A program made the position numbers and the translations under genes. 64,000 nt of DNA, from the NCBI GenBank assembly GCA_037043235.1, contig JAWRVZ010000052.1, positions 2,077,001 through 2,141,000 of the forward strand, read 5' to 3'. Of this stretch, positions 43,001 through 50,573 are shown in pieces; positions within the stretch are counted from its first letter, which is position 1; each line of letters starts with the position of its first letter. This stretch comes from Rhodeus uyekii. Taxonomy: Eukaryota; Chordata; Actinopteri; Cypriniformes; Acheilognathidae. Below the pieces are notes generated by a model. That model did no database searches. It was not told the origin of the DNA and saw only the letters and a list, made by a program, of their open reading frames with translations.

Positions 43001-46000
43001 GTCAAAGAACCGCCCCAAAGAAACCAGCTCCTGCCCCCCTGACACCACTGCCAGTCATTGAGGTGCCGGAGAACCATGGTACAAATTCTCTATACAGCCT
43101 GAACTTCAGCATTATTCACTGAACTCTCACCTTCATGCCTTGAGACAACGATGGCTCACTTTTGGGGAGCACTTGAGAAGCACAGAGGAACGGTTGAACG
43201 ACAACAGTCAAGGGTCTACTGGTTTACTCTCTGTGCATCTCATAACGTGTAAATAAACTCACTCTTCAGGTAGAACGCACTTTCTCGTGTCTACTCTCCT
43301 CCTTTCCCCTTAGGAACCCGCTACAATACCAGTTATTCAAATATACCAGTTAATCTTATCTACCAGTTACCAGTTATTTACCAGTTGACAAATTCCTACC
43401 GATTAATCAAATCTACTGGTTAATTGTATCTACTGATTAATCGTTTCTACTGGTAATCAAATCTACCAGTTAATCGTATCCACCGGTTAATCGTATCTAC
43501 CAGTTGACAAATTTCTACCGGTTAATCATATCTACTAGTAAATCATATCTACCAGTTGACACATTTCTATTGGTTAATCATTTCTACCAGTTACCGGTTA
43601 ATCTACTGGTCAACAAATTAATAAATACATTTCTATTGGTTAATAAAATCTTATCTACCAGTCAATAAAATCTACCAGTTAATCAAATATGCCGGTTAAC
43701 TGTATCTACTGGTTAATCAAATGTTAATCGTACATATCTGTAAACTGCTCACACAGAATTGTAAATATTCATTATGCAAAACAATCCACTAGCACAGATC
43801 TTAAAAATGGAAAACATCTATTCAGTAATCCCACAGAAAATACCTATGACTTCCAGATAAGCCTACAAATTGTCATCACAAACTCTTTGTGTCTCACCTC
43901 CATTGGGTCGATCTGTTTCTCGATGCATTGGACACTCTCTTTAGAGGAAGACAGCTGAGCCTCTTTAGTGGACAGCAGCTCTCTGATCTCTTTGGCTTTA
44001 TCTTTGTTCTGTTTTAGGTACTTAAGCTCCATCCTACAGGAACTAACAGTCTGGGCCTGTTTCTGCCTCAACGACTTCAGGGTGTCCAATACTTTAATGT
44101 ACCTTCAAGCAAAAGGTTGTGGTTATTTTCAGCCGTTCATTTGTGATGGCAGCTTCATATGAGTAAAAGAAACCACAGGACAAGTAAATCAAAGCAACTG
44201 AATTTCTACAAATTTAGTTTAGAAGGGTTTTATATACATTTAAAGTCAGTTAAGCTGATCATTAATATAACTTGTATGGATAAATTATAAAGTATTTCTG
44301 AGAATTAATGAGTGTTTTTGAACTGAATAAATTGTTTATTAACTCTTTTCTTATTAGTAAATGAATTGTTGCATTCATGTCCATTGTTTTAAAAACTTAG
44401 CCGTTTGCCAATAACATGAACAGATGTTCATTTATATCCATCTACTGGGTGTAGGCTTACAGAATTAGTCATCAGTTGCTTTCAGTTAAGAAAGCTAAAA
44501 TATTTTAGTCTGTTCTATTGCACAATTATATTTACAAAACATTTGCATTAACATTTATTTACTGTTATGGGTATGAGATATCTTTGCAGTAAGAATACAT
44601 TTTCCTAGATCTTTTGAGATAAAATGGCTTGATGAAAATGCACTGTAACAATCCAGATAACATTTTAAATGGGAAATTTATTTTCAATTAATTTATTTTC
44701 AATAAAAATGAAGAAAATATTTGATAAGTGGAAATAACTTGTTTAATAATAAAGTGTTTATCGTTGTTGTTAGGGGTGCAGAGGGATTTATTGTCCCAAT
44801 AAGAAAATACAGCTATTTTCACTTAGTGTAAATGGCATATATTGCTTTTAGCAATTATTTGCATTTGATGTAATATAAATATAAATATAAACTCCAATAT
44901 AAATTACCTTGTGGCTGAGAAGATCTCATCAAACTTCTGCTTGAGGGCTTTCCCTTCACTGAGAGGCCAGTTGGACTCCTCTTGGTGGCAGAAGATGACA
45001 TGGTTGATAACCGCTTTGGAGACACCCAGGGATGAGATCATCTCACGGTCCAGTTCAGCACATTTAGAGCTCAGGCTCACTTTTTCCCCATGCCTGACAT
45101 CAAGAGAGGTCAAGATTTGTTAACATCAATCAAGCAAACACGTCCTCCAAACAGGGACCATGATGGAAACTTTTCAAGGGCCAAGTTGAAGTAAAAATTT
45201 TTTTTTTTTTTTTTTTTTTGTGTGCAAAACCTCATGAATTCACACAAAGAAATGCATAAACTGATCCAAAAGTGACAGCAAAAAATTTACGTAAAAAAAA
45301 AAAAAAAAAATTCAGGGTTCTGTCACTTAAGATTTTGGTTTTGTGTCAGAGCTCTGATACTCCTGTCATGTCTTGTCTTTTGTGTGAGTGTGCGCTTTCC
45401 TGTCCATGTGATTTGTCTAGTGTGTGGGGCGTGGTCTTCGATCCCTATTCCAGTCTTGTTCCGTTTTTTTTTTTTGTCTGGGTTTGGACATTCATGCCCC
45501 GTGTGTTTGTCTCTGTCACATCGGCTGTGTGCTTTGTCTTGTGCTGTGTAGCGCACAGTCTGTGTTCATGTCATGTTTCATGAGAGCACATGGTTCCATG
45601 AGAGCATTCTTGTGCCATGTGCTCTTCCGCCTATTATGTAACCTTACACGTCTTGTTTCCTCGTTATTGGTTTGATTTGCCCCACCTGTTCTCCCTCAGA
45701 TTAGTCTGGGCGCCGGACGCGCTGAAGATTTCGGGTTTCTTTTTCACATTTTGTTTTGGTTAGCAAGTTTAGAGGGTTTGGGGAATTTAGTTTACGAACT
45801 GTTTTGTTTTATTCCTTTCTTTAATTTGGCGCCACCTTTGTTCGTTGATCCCCATTGGTTTCTTGTTTATCTTTTTCTTCTTTTTATTTAACATTGTAAA
45901 TAGTACACGCACTGTTTAATGGCTTTGGCTTTTAGTTATAATACATCACGTGAACTGCAATTGTGTTTGACCTGGTCTTTTCTACTGTTCACTCCTAAGC

Positions 46001-49000
46001 AATATTCTCAATGTTACTTCCTATCCTAGACAACAAAAGAGTCGTAACAGTTACGCATCATGTTTGAGTTTCAACAATAACCAGTGAGGTTCATTTTTGT
46101 GTTACACGGTACGTTTGAGCTTCCTCAAGAACCAATGAGGTTCGTTTTTATGTTATGCACCACGTTTGAGCGTCAATAAGAACCAATCAGGTTCATTCTC
46201 ATGTTACGTGGCATGTTTAAGCTACAGCAAGAACCTATGAGACTCATTCCCATGTTACACGGTACGTTTGAGCTTAAGAAAGAACCAATAAGGTTCAAAT
46301 TCATGTTATGCGACAGGTTTGAGATTCAGCAAGAACTACAGTAGTTTATTTGTGTGTAACACAACATGTTTGAGCTTCCTCAAGAACCAATCTTGAGTTA
46401 CGCATCACGTTTTAGTTTCAACAACAACCAATGAGGTTCATTCTCATGTTATGCAGCACAATTGAGCTTCAGCAAGAACAAATTAGGATAATTTGCGTTA
46501 CGCATGACGTGTGAGCTTGAGCAACAACCAATGAGGTTCATTTTTTGTGTTACGCAGCACATTTAAGATTCTGTAAGAACCAATGAAGTTAATTCTCATG
46601 TTACGTATCATGTTTGAGTTTCAACAAGAACCAATGAGGATCTTTCTCATGTTACGCAGCACATATGAGCTTCCTCAAGAACTGAGGTTCATTCTTGTGT
46701 TACGCGGCACGTTGGAGCTTCAACAAGAACCAATGAGGTTCATTCTCAGGTTACACAGTACGTTTGAGCATCTTTAAGAACCAATGAGGTTCATTTTTAT
46801 GTTGCGCAGCATGTTTGAGCTTCAGCAAGAACAAAAGAGGTTTATTCTTGCACATAAAGCAGTTTCAGTTGAGATTCTATTTATGTTCGTGGATTAATTT
46901 TTATGTGATTAATAGCCTATATTCAATCTGGTCATGATATAAAGCGATCGAGTCTCTTCAGAAATTTTTTTACTAAACAGCCTAATATATATGAATTCAT
47001 TTTACGATCTCTTTCTGAACTTTTTGAAGCATCAAAGTGTCAGTTGTGTAGTTGCCAATGGAGGGACAGAAAGATGTCAGATTTCATCAAAAAGATCTTC
47101 ATTTGAATTCAAACATGAATGAAAGTCTTAACCGTTGGAACGACATGAGGGTCAATAAATGATGAGTTTTTGGGTTGAACTACAGCAGTTCGACTGCTAA
47201 CTAAATTTAGCTGCTTTGGCAGGAAAAAAGGTTACAGTCATACCTGTATATTAAAACAGAAAATAAGATTTTACTGTATTACTATTTAACTGTAGCTTTG
47301 ATCAAATAAATGCAGCCTTTGTTGGTGGTGAGCATAAGGGACTAGTACGAGACATATACGACTTACTTGATTCTGGTAATCACCCCCTCAAGGGTTTTAA
47401 ACTCAGTTTTCTTGCCCTTCTGTGTACTTTGCATAGACCTCTGGACTGCCACTGCATCTCCATTCAAATCTCTAAACTGCAGTCTGATCTGCGCCCGTAC
47501 ATCCGTTTCATGAGCATCCTACAACAGACAATATTATCTATAAAACTAGAAAAAAAAGTGTCACACATGCATGGAAAATATGAACTATTGTTTGCAAAAG
47601 GAGAATAAAACAAGCAAAATTAGCCATAATTCAGAATATTTCTACAATAGTTTATATTTGTTTGTACTCTCAAGGACCTACTTTGGGATCGTGGACAAAG
47701 GTGTTTCCTTTACTCCCTGGTGGAAAGTCTCCTGTAGTGATGTACTTCAGACACTCAATGATGGTCTGGAAAATCATACAAAGAAATAGTTCATATGCAC
47801 TTCTTCCTGCACTCTTTGACATTGAGTGATAATAATTCAAAGTGATTCCTGTTCTTTTGAAAGACAACAACTATTATTTGTCCCTGCTTTTGGAATAGGG
47901 ATTAGAAGTGAAAAAGGGCGATGCTTACATTTCAAAGCAAACTTGTGAAAACAAATCTGGAAAGAGACGTGAGGATTTGTGGAGAAAAGCGAGAGATTGT
48001 CAGTGTATTCCAGTGAAATATTAATGGGATATAATGTGAATTAAATCGGGAGAGCTGACCACAAATGTGCTGTACTTTTTGCATGTTGTTACAAAGGAAA
48101 AAAGAAAATAATTAGGAGGAAAGAAAGACTGAAAAAGCTCTTGCTGTAGTTATTCTTTTGTTATTCTCTTGAAATCTGAACATGAAAACATGAAGGACAT
48201 TTTACAGCTAATAATAAGGATTATTTGTAGCACAAGCTAATATTTTGAAATGATTAGTTTTAGTGTTTTTGATCTGAACGGCATCAAACCAGAAGCCGCG
48301 AAAAAGGAGGATGTTTCATATATTATTGATTTATATGCTAGAGTTTAAATATATTCCAAAAAGTAACAATGCTAATCAATTCATAAAAGCATTTAAAATA
48401 AACTTTTATATTTTATCAGTCATACAAAGCAGAAAGCATAAAAGTACATCTTTTTGTGTTTTAACTTTTGAATAATTCTTGCAACTCTAATTCAATGCAA
48501 CATGCATTTGTAACGGTTTCTCTCCTGTAATTTCTCCTTTTAAAGTCAGCATATGATGGAAGTTTTAGTCTTTTCTTCTCTATTGTGACGTTTTTCAGAG
48601 CGAAACGGCTTTTCGAGGCATTGTTGGGCATGACTTGATTCAGGTACATTATATTAACATATGACACATGGGTTCATGGTGTTTCCACAAAATCAGTGTC
48701 TCCTAATCATGGTAATCACAACATGGGTGAATGCAGCACTGATGGATGGATGTGGTTTGCTATGGAGGATCTGATGTGAGTGACAGGTTACTCAGGTAAA
48801 CTCGTCATCAGAAGAGAAGTCTCTATAAGAGGGAAGTTATTCTGATAAATCATTCACGATAAACACTGAAACATGCCATAAACAGAATAAAAATGATCAA
48901 CGTTGATTTGGTGGAGATTGAAGCTCCTGTGAAATGTTAGCGTGAATCTCTTTTAGATGACTGGGAGCCGCACTCACACCGTTTTCCCGGCTCCGTTAGG

Positions 49001-49108
49001 GCCCACGAGCACTGTCAGAGGACTGAAGAAAGAGATCACTTGCTTATCTTTATCCTCAACTCCAAAACTCCTCACTCCCAGAATACTCATCTTCTCAATC
49101 TTTGACAT
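11088..49108 (-). CDS. rad50: RAD50 double-strand break repair protein, copy 1 (complete, 25 exons)
   Basis: RAD50 is the ABC-ATPase/coiled-coil subunit of the MRE11-RAD50-NBS1 complex, which tethers and processes DNA ends in the nucleus. Coding exons 1 to 25 (minus strand): 48980-49108, 47682-47765, 47367-47518, 44908-45093, 43898-44102, 37764-37892, 37025-37190, 36227-36420, 35731-35937, 34747-34929, 32180-32337, 28897-29072, 28186-28423, 27610-27799, 27100-27226, 25865-26058, 23322-23432, 23069-23161, 22864-22977, 19859-19986, 19376-19600, 11884-11969, 11635-11777, 11409-11542, 11088-11274. They join in frame to 3,939 nt, 1,312 residues, the length of human RAD50. Landmarks: Walker A GPNGAGKT 36-43; Q-loop region HQEESNWPL in exon 4; coiled coils flanking the zinc hook CPVC (Cys681, Cys684); signature SAGQK at 1202-1206; Walker B ending Asp1231-Glu1232; C-terminus NSYLH. 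Splice sites are GT-AG except a GC donor after exon 13; the exon 9 donor (GTTCGA) is weak. Introns 5 and 21 (6.0 and 7.4 kb) hold most of the transposons. Confidence 0.97.
12376..14345 (+). mobile_element. Tc1/mariner relic interrupted by a LINE fragment
   Basis: Plus-strand transposase fragments. About 12750-13060 encodes a decayed N-terminal domain: SKDLPEELRDRIVARHRSGQ, then STVASIILKWKTFGTTRTLP and RAGRPAKLS. About 14070-14330 encodes FSATGRLVAMEGKMNEAKYR, FQQDNDPKHTAKITKEWL and SPDLNPIEHL, the second and third catalytic blocks. The two parts are separated by unrelated sequence at about 13104-14008. A 19-base A run at 12841-12859 and several stops make it inactive. Confidence 0.8.
13104..14008 (-). 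mobile_element. LINE endonuclease-domain fragment inserted in a Tc1 relic
   Basis: Minus-strand translation over about 13440-13110 gives AIILVAVYIPPSS, LYTHISEQQTAHPDAFLILA and GDFNHADVKSVL, characteristic of the apurinic-like endonuclease of fish LINEs. No reverse transcriptase is present, so this is a 5' fragment. It probably belongs to the same family as the LINE at 61283-62495, but that is not proven. Confidence 0.7.
14357..15290 (-). mobile_element. Second Tc1/mariner relic
   Basis: Minus-strand fragments: VGSVMVWGCFSASG near 14810-14760; SPYLNPIEMLLHDLEKAVHA near 14575-14520, a catalytic DLNPIE block with its first Asp replaced; and FIKRLTRPKQKFNF-like text near 14900. The left end begins with CCCTTTGTGAAAAAGTG, typical of a Tc1 terminal repeat. 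Many stops are present. Confidence 0.75.
15401..15557 (-). mobile_element. tRNA-derived SINE copy
   Basis: Minus strand: AGCTCAAACAGGAGAGTATG, then CATGGGTTCAATTACCATGG, then a CACTTTAGATAAAAGCGTCT tail and ATGCATGAAGGTAAATG. Same family as the copies near 5300 and 51036. Confidence 0.7.
16410..16485 (+). mobile_element. L2-like LINE 3' scrap
   Basis: GATTGTTAGGCTGCAT through CCCATAACATCTGATGTAC matches the 3' region of the L2-like LINEs at 6495 and 30720. It is cut off abruptly at the start of the next element. Confidence 0.65.
16485..17370. mobile_element. Unidentified element beginning CGTATTTTCCCGCATATA
   Basis: The sequence CGTATTTTCCCGCATATATC followed by GCGGGTTATACC and GTGCGGGCTATATC resembles the ends of fish Tc/mariner-type non-autonomous elements. 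GATACGGGTTATACC recurs at about 17346. No coding region was seen. Boundaries are uncertain. Confidence 0.3.
19007..19049. repeat. (TA)n microsatellite
   Basis: TA-rich dinucleotide run in rad50 intron 21, followed by T- and A-runs. Confidence 0.9.
20420..22140 (+). mobile_element. L2-like LINE relic with reverse transcriptase fragments
   Basis: In rad50 intron 19. Plus-strand pieces in order: TPWYNKHTRALKRAARKMER and SWKDSSIAFRKAFKSALSAY (20930-21110), then a region with stops, then the reverse transcriptase core with YGVPQGSVLGPLLFTLYM and FHCYADDTQLYTS (21960-22100). The YADD catalytic box is intact, but frameshifts and stops break the frame many times. It is closely related to the element at 29226-31374. 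Confidence 0.85.
23822..25814. mobile_element. Unidentified 2-kb unit with 21-bp terminal inverted repeats
   Basis: In rad50 intron 16. The left end (23822-23842) starts GTTCCCTTTCACAGGTTCAC. The right end (25794-25814) is its exact inverse over 21 bases. No clear target-site duplication was found and no transposase is recognisable. The interior includes a short GAT repeat near 25490-25520 and otherwise unique sequence. It is a non-autonomous DNA element of a family I cannot name. Confidence 0.55.
26540..26790. repeat. Interspersed repeat with CTCGTTCCC / GGTTAC motifs
   Basis: TGTCTCGTTCCCATCTCTTA, then GGTTACAATAGTAACC (a palindrome), then CATTCCCTC and GGTAACGAGACGTTGCATTG. I know this motif set as a common repeat of cyprinid genomes but cannot place its class. 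It lies in rad50 intron 15. Confidence 0.4.
27835..28170. repeat. Degenerate (GGAT)n-derived minisatellite filling rad50 intron 13
   Basis: Repeated GATGGATGGAT, AATGAAGGGGTAAACAG and GATAAATGG motifs, with a loose higher-order period. It makes up almost the whole intron between exon 13 and exon 14, from the GC donor to just before the acceptor. Confidence 0.8.
28186..28423 (-). CDS. rad50: rad50 copy 1, exon 13 (residues 657-736, zinc hook)
   Basis: Encodes MLAGATAVYSQF followed by EPCCPVCQRVF, the CXXC zinc hook at the apex of the coiled coil, which joins two RAD50 molecules through one zinc ion. The exon must end at ATC AG to keep frame with exon 14, so the intron starts with GC (GCAATA) rather than GT. 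Confidence 0.95.
29226..31374 (+). mobile_element. L2-like LINE relic, 3' end complete, reverse transcriptase deleted
   Basis: In rad50 intron 11. It begins with a block homologous to 20940-21100 (ENWSIAGSKQ-like text; WKDSSIAFRKALKSA). It continues with NYRPISNLPFLSKILEKAIS near 30195-30255 and then skips the reverse transcriptase core. It resumes with SYLAPKLWNSLSNTVREADT near 30565-30630 and the long 3' UTR, ending AAGCGCTATATAAATAAA near 31335. It is interrupted by a MITE at 29402-29777. Confidence 0.85.
29402..29777. mobile_element. Pogo/mariner-type MITE inserted in the L2 LINE
   Basis: 376 bp flanked by TA at 29400-29401 and 29778-29779. The left end is CAGTAATCCCTTGTTTATCG; the right end, inverted, is CAGTAATCCCTCGCCACTTC. 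The interior is non-coding, with a run of ten C at 29443-29452. The other L2 copy, near 21095-21130, shows the uninterrupted sequence. Confidence 0.8.
31455..31610. repeat. Short-motif repeat (GCTAATTCATG type)
   Basis: Recurring ATGCTAATTCATG, CATGCTAGCAAACATGCTA and ACGCTAAATTATGTTA strings in rad50 intron 11, a degenerate tandem array. Confidence 0.5.
33150..34640. mobile_element. hAT-type MITE carrying a Tc1 insertion
   Basis: In rad50 intron 10. The left end reads TAGGAGTGTGACGATATT. The right end, inverted, reads TAGGTGTGTAACGGTACAC, matching the usual TAGGGGTGTAACGG start of fish hAT MITEs. Flanks are similar but not identical, so the target duplication has decayed. The interior is split by the Tc1 relic at about 33640-34450. 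Confidence 0.55.
33640..34450 (-). mobile_element. Tc1/mariner relic
   Basis: Minus strand: MGKTADLTVVQKTPIDTLYK near 34125-34065 (N-terminus), then RQREGKDVVENSVQ, then a HYTQTYARHGFSCRIPCVKP block, then WAKDKKDWIAAEWSKVMFSD near 33765-33705, holding the first catalytic Asp. It is truncated soon after FSDESK, so the later catalytic residues are missing. Confidence 0.8.
38846..39964 (-). mobile_element. Tc1-type transposon, internally deleted
   Basis: Bounded by TA at 38844-38845 and 39965-39966. Inverted termini are AACTCAGCAAAAAAAGAAAC on both sides. The transposase runs on the minus strand from MPRVPAHLRERALGML (about 39686) to QAAGGFRF (39024) in one open frame. It has the helix-turn-helix region and, near the end, QQDDATSSFLHD and KSLDLNPIEHVWNLL. 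The middle, with the first catalytic Asp, is shortened, and the usual QDNA is QDDA. It can no longer be autonomous. Confidence 0.88.
40255..41030. mobile_element. Probable retroelement fragment inserted in the minisatellite
   Basis: A 0.78-kb stretch with no minisatellite units. The end region (about 40855-41030) has the look of an LTR end: AATTTCTTCTATTGACTGC, CTTCTGACTCCTGGTC and a CCCCTACA terminus. No coding domain or matching second end was found, so the class is a guess. Confidence 0.35.
41440..43325 (+). mobile_element. Ty3/gypsy-like LTR retrotransposon, pol deleted
   Basis: 5' LTR 41440-41895 (TGTGGCGAG...CCGCTACA). A TGGTGGAGAATGCGGGC stretch follows, in the primer-binding position. 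The gag frame (41841-42761; real start within the LTR-adjacent region, near MKPPPRKL) has a SCAN-like capsid part (AAQKVHEWTFNP, LVQLVKHWVLP, LLHSLPRPHRQAV). Then comes a retropepsin piece in another frame with the active-site DTG (VVLDTGRSVSLVRP, about 42620-42680) and LLGRDWPGL. Reverse transcriptase, RNase H and integrase are absent. The 3' LTR (43069-43325) lacks its first ~200 bases. It is a dead internally deleted copy; no clear target duplication. Confidence 0.8.
44103..44907 (-). other. rad50 intron 4, no features
   Basis: AT-rich sequence with no recognisable repeat or gene. Confidence 0.6.
44908..45093 (-). CDS. rad50: rad50 copy 1, exon 4 (residues 122-184, Q-loop region)
   Basis: Encodes the end of the N-terminal ATPase lobe, including EMISSLGVSKAV, VIFCHQEESNWPLSEGKAL and KQKFDEIFSATR. 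The acceptor is GTCAG. This exon is the last one visible in copy 2, where it is altered. Confidence 0.95.
45320..46049. mobile_element. Probable solo LTR in rad50 intron 3
   Basis: It starts TGTCACTTAAG and ends GTCGTAACA, a TG...CA unit of about 730 bp. It has promoter-like T-rich and GTCATGTC motifs and a terminal region (TTGTGTTTGACCTGGTC) of the kind seen in fish LTRs. Flanking five-base strings GGTTC and GTTAC are only similar. It is absent at the matching place in copy 2 (near 63690). Confidence 0.45.
46050..46850. repeat. 51-bp minisatellite, about 15-16 units
   Basis: Starts of successive GTTACGC-like motifs fall at 46050, 46101, 46152, 46203, 46254 and 46305, a strict period of 51. 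The unit is GTTACGCAGCACGTTTGAGC, then TTCAGCAAGAACCAATGAGG, then TTCATTCTCAT. Because 51 is a multiple of three it creates spurious repetitive reading frames. The matching intron of copy 2 has about one unit (63640-63710). Confidence 0.92.
47766..48979 (-). other. rad50 copy 1 intron 1 (1.2 kb)
   Basis: Unique AT-rich sequence without recognised transposons. Its first ~200 bases match the start of intron 1 in copy 2. Confidence 0.7.
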
Positions 49109-49525
49109 TGTGCACCAGTGTGTGACTTCAGCCTTGCAATGATATAAAAGTACAATTAATTATCACCAGTGCACACAAGTAACACTTCAAATTACAAAAA
49201 ACAAAACGAAGCGTCCAATATTACTGAAAGCTTGTGAAGTTAATACGATGGTTTATATCAGAGGCGTGTGGCTTTAAAACACACAGTCGTTGTAAAGCTC
49301 AGCTGAGCAACCAAACATGCAACAAATGCATTAACACGCCAAAATAAGAGCATTAAATCTGGTCAGAATAACTCACAACGTAGTAAACTCCACTAACTTG
49401 TTTTGACGGCTGAGTCTGTAGTGTGTTTCCCGCGTCGGCGCAGTGACGTACTTCCGCATTCAACTAAGCGTCACGAGAATTACTTAGAAACTACATATCC
49501 CACAATACAAATTTTACAAGAATTA
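48780..49525 (-). repeat. Left arm of the rad50 head-to-head inverted repeat (proximal part)
   Basis: The reverse complement of this interval aligns with 49806-50573. Alignment starts at AATTCTTGTAAAATT (inner end) and runs through promoter, 5' UTR, exon 1 and the start of intron 1 to GAGTTTACCTGAG. Similarity returns further out in exons 2-4 and introns 2-3. Confidence 0.93.
48980..49108 (-). CDS. rad50: rad50 copy 1, exon 1 (residues 1-43, Walker A)
   Basis: It starts at the ATG of MSKIEKMSILGVRSFG and ends in GPNGAGKT, the ATP-binding P-loop. The donor is ACG then GTGTGAGT. The exon reads identical to exon 1 of copy 2 at 50244-50372, including all synonymous sites. Confidence 0.97.
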
Positions 49526-50243
49526 AAAATACAAAAATCCTGGAAAAAAATAAGGGAAATCCTGCTTTAATGCAGGTTATGATATGAATAACGTCAAAAA
49601 CTTCACGTTTGATAATTCAGCTGTAGTAATTGTTCTTAAATTAAAAAAACACGATCATAAAACTGTATTTCTATGGCCATAGCTTCGAAATTAATTATTT
49701 TTTTTATATTATAAACTATTATTAAATATGATTTATTGCTTGTGTTGTATACATATATTGTAAATGTAAAAACAATAATTTTCTTGTAAAAAATATTCTT
49801 GTAACAATTCTTGTAAAATTGCATTGTGGGATCCGTAGTTTCTATTTAACTCTGGTGACATTTAGTTGAATGCGGAAGCACGTCACTGCGCCAACGCGGG
49901 AAACACGTTACAGACTCTTTGCTGTCAGAACAAGTAAGTGGAGTTTACGACGTTGTGAGTTATTCTGAACAGATTCAATACTTTTTTGGGGCGTGTTAAT
50001 GCATTGTTGCATATTTGGTTGCTCAGCTGAGCTTTACAACGACTGTGTGTTTTAAAGCCACACATGACTCTGATATAAACCATCTTATTAACTTCACAAG
50101 CTTTCAGTAATATTGGACACTGATAATATAATTTTTTAAAATGCGTTTTGTTTTTTGTAATTTGAAGTGTTACTTGTGTGCACTGGTGATAATTAATTGT
50201 ACTTTTATATCATTGCAAGGCTGAAGTCACACACTGGTGCACA
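49109..50243. promoter_or_regulatory. Shared divergent promoter region between the two rad50 copies
   Basis: 1.1 kb between the two start codons. From the centre outward both sides carry the same motif series. (1) An ACTACANNTCCCANNATGC-type ZNF143/SBS-like site: 49490-49508 plus strand, 49821-49839 minus strand. (2) An ETS-like GCGGAAG: 49451-49457 minus strand, 49872-49878 plus strand. (3) A CRE-like TGACGT: 49444-49449 plus strand, inverse near 49880-49885. (4) An E2F-like TTTCCCGC: 49426-49433 plus strand, inverse 49896-49903. No TATA box was seen. Motifs were matched by eye. Confidence 0.6.
49526..49805. other. AT-rich spacer at the centre of the inverted repeat
   Basis: About 280 bases of AT-rich, unpaired sequence between the arms, with short internal repeats of ATTCTTGTAA near 49793-49815. 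No gene. Confidence 0.7.
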
Positions 50244-50573
50244 ATGTCAAAGATTGAGAAGATGAGTATTCTGGGAGTGAGGAGTTTTGGAGTTGAGGAT
50301 AAAGATAAGCAAGTGATCTCTTTCTTCAGTCCTCTGACAGTGCTCGTGGGCCCTAACGGAGCCGGGAAAACGGTGTGAGTGCGGCTCCCAGTCATCTAAA
50401 AGAGATTCACGCTAACATTTCACAGCAGCTTCAATCTCCACCAAATCAACGTTGATCATTTTTATTCTGTTTATGGCTTGTTTCAGTGTTTATCATGAAT
50501 GATTTGTCAGAATAACTTCCCTGTTGCAGAGACTTCTTTTCTGATGACGAGTTTACCTGAGCAAATCCTCCAT
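49806..50573 (+). repeat. Right arm of the rad50 head-to-head inverted repeat (proximal part)
   Basis: Counterpart of the left arm. Positions 50144-50425 read identical to the reverse complement of 48927-49208. Outside that block there are substitutions and small indels, including a ~27-base insertion near 50118-50143. Homology stops at about 50573 where transposon sequence begins. Confidence 0.93.

Larger units (their letters stand above)
38690..43740. repeat. Interrupted minisatellite, units CTACTGGTTAATCGTAT / TACCAGTTGACAAATTT
   Basis: Array segments lie at about 38690-38845, 39965-40250, 41030-41440 and 43326-43740. Two alternating unit types of about 16-18 bases are used: CTACTGGTTAATCGTAT and CTACCAGTTGACAAATTT. 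The four segments share units and order, so they were one array before the insertions. Confidence 0.85.
37893..43897 (-). other. rad50 intron 5 (6.0 kb): minisatellite with nested insertions
   Basis: Apart from the first 800 bases the intron is a CTACTGGTTAATC/TACCAGTTGACAAATTT minisatellite split by three insertions: a Tc1 element, a 40255-41030 segment, and an LTR retrotransposon. Each is listed separately. Confidence 0.8.

Noticed and set aside
46583..46777. Repetitive open frame with 17-residue periodicity
   Set aside because: It is created by the 51-bp minisatellite, whose unit length is a multiple of three; it lies in an intron and other units carry stops.
48957..50395. Identical 61-residue open frames antisense to rad50 exon 1 on both arms (48957-49142 plus, 50210-50395 minus)
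   Set aside because: They are exact antisense shadows of the two identical rad50 exons 1, which have homology, start codon and splice donor on the other strand.
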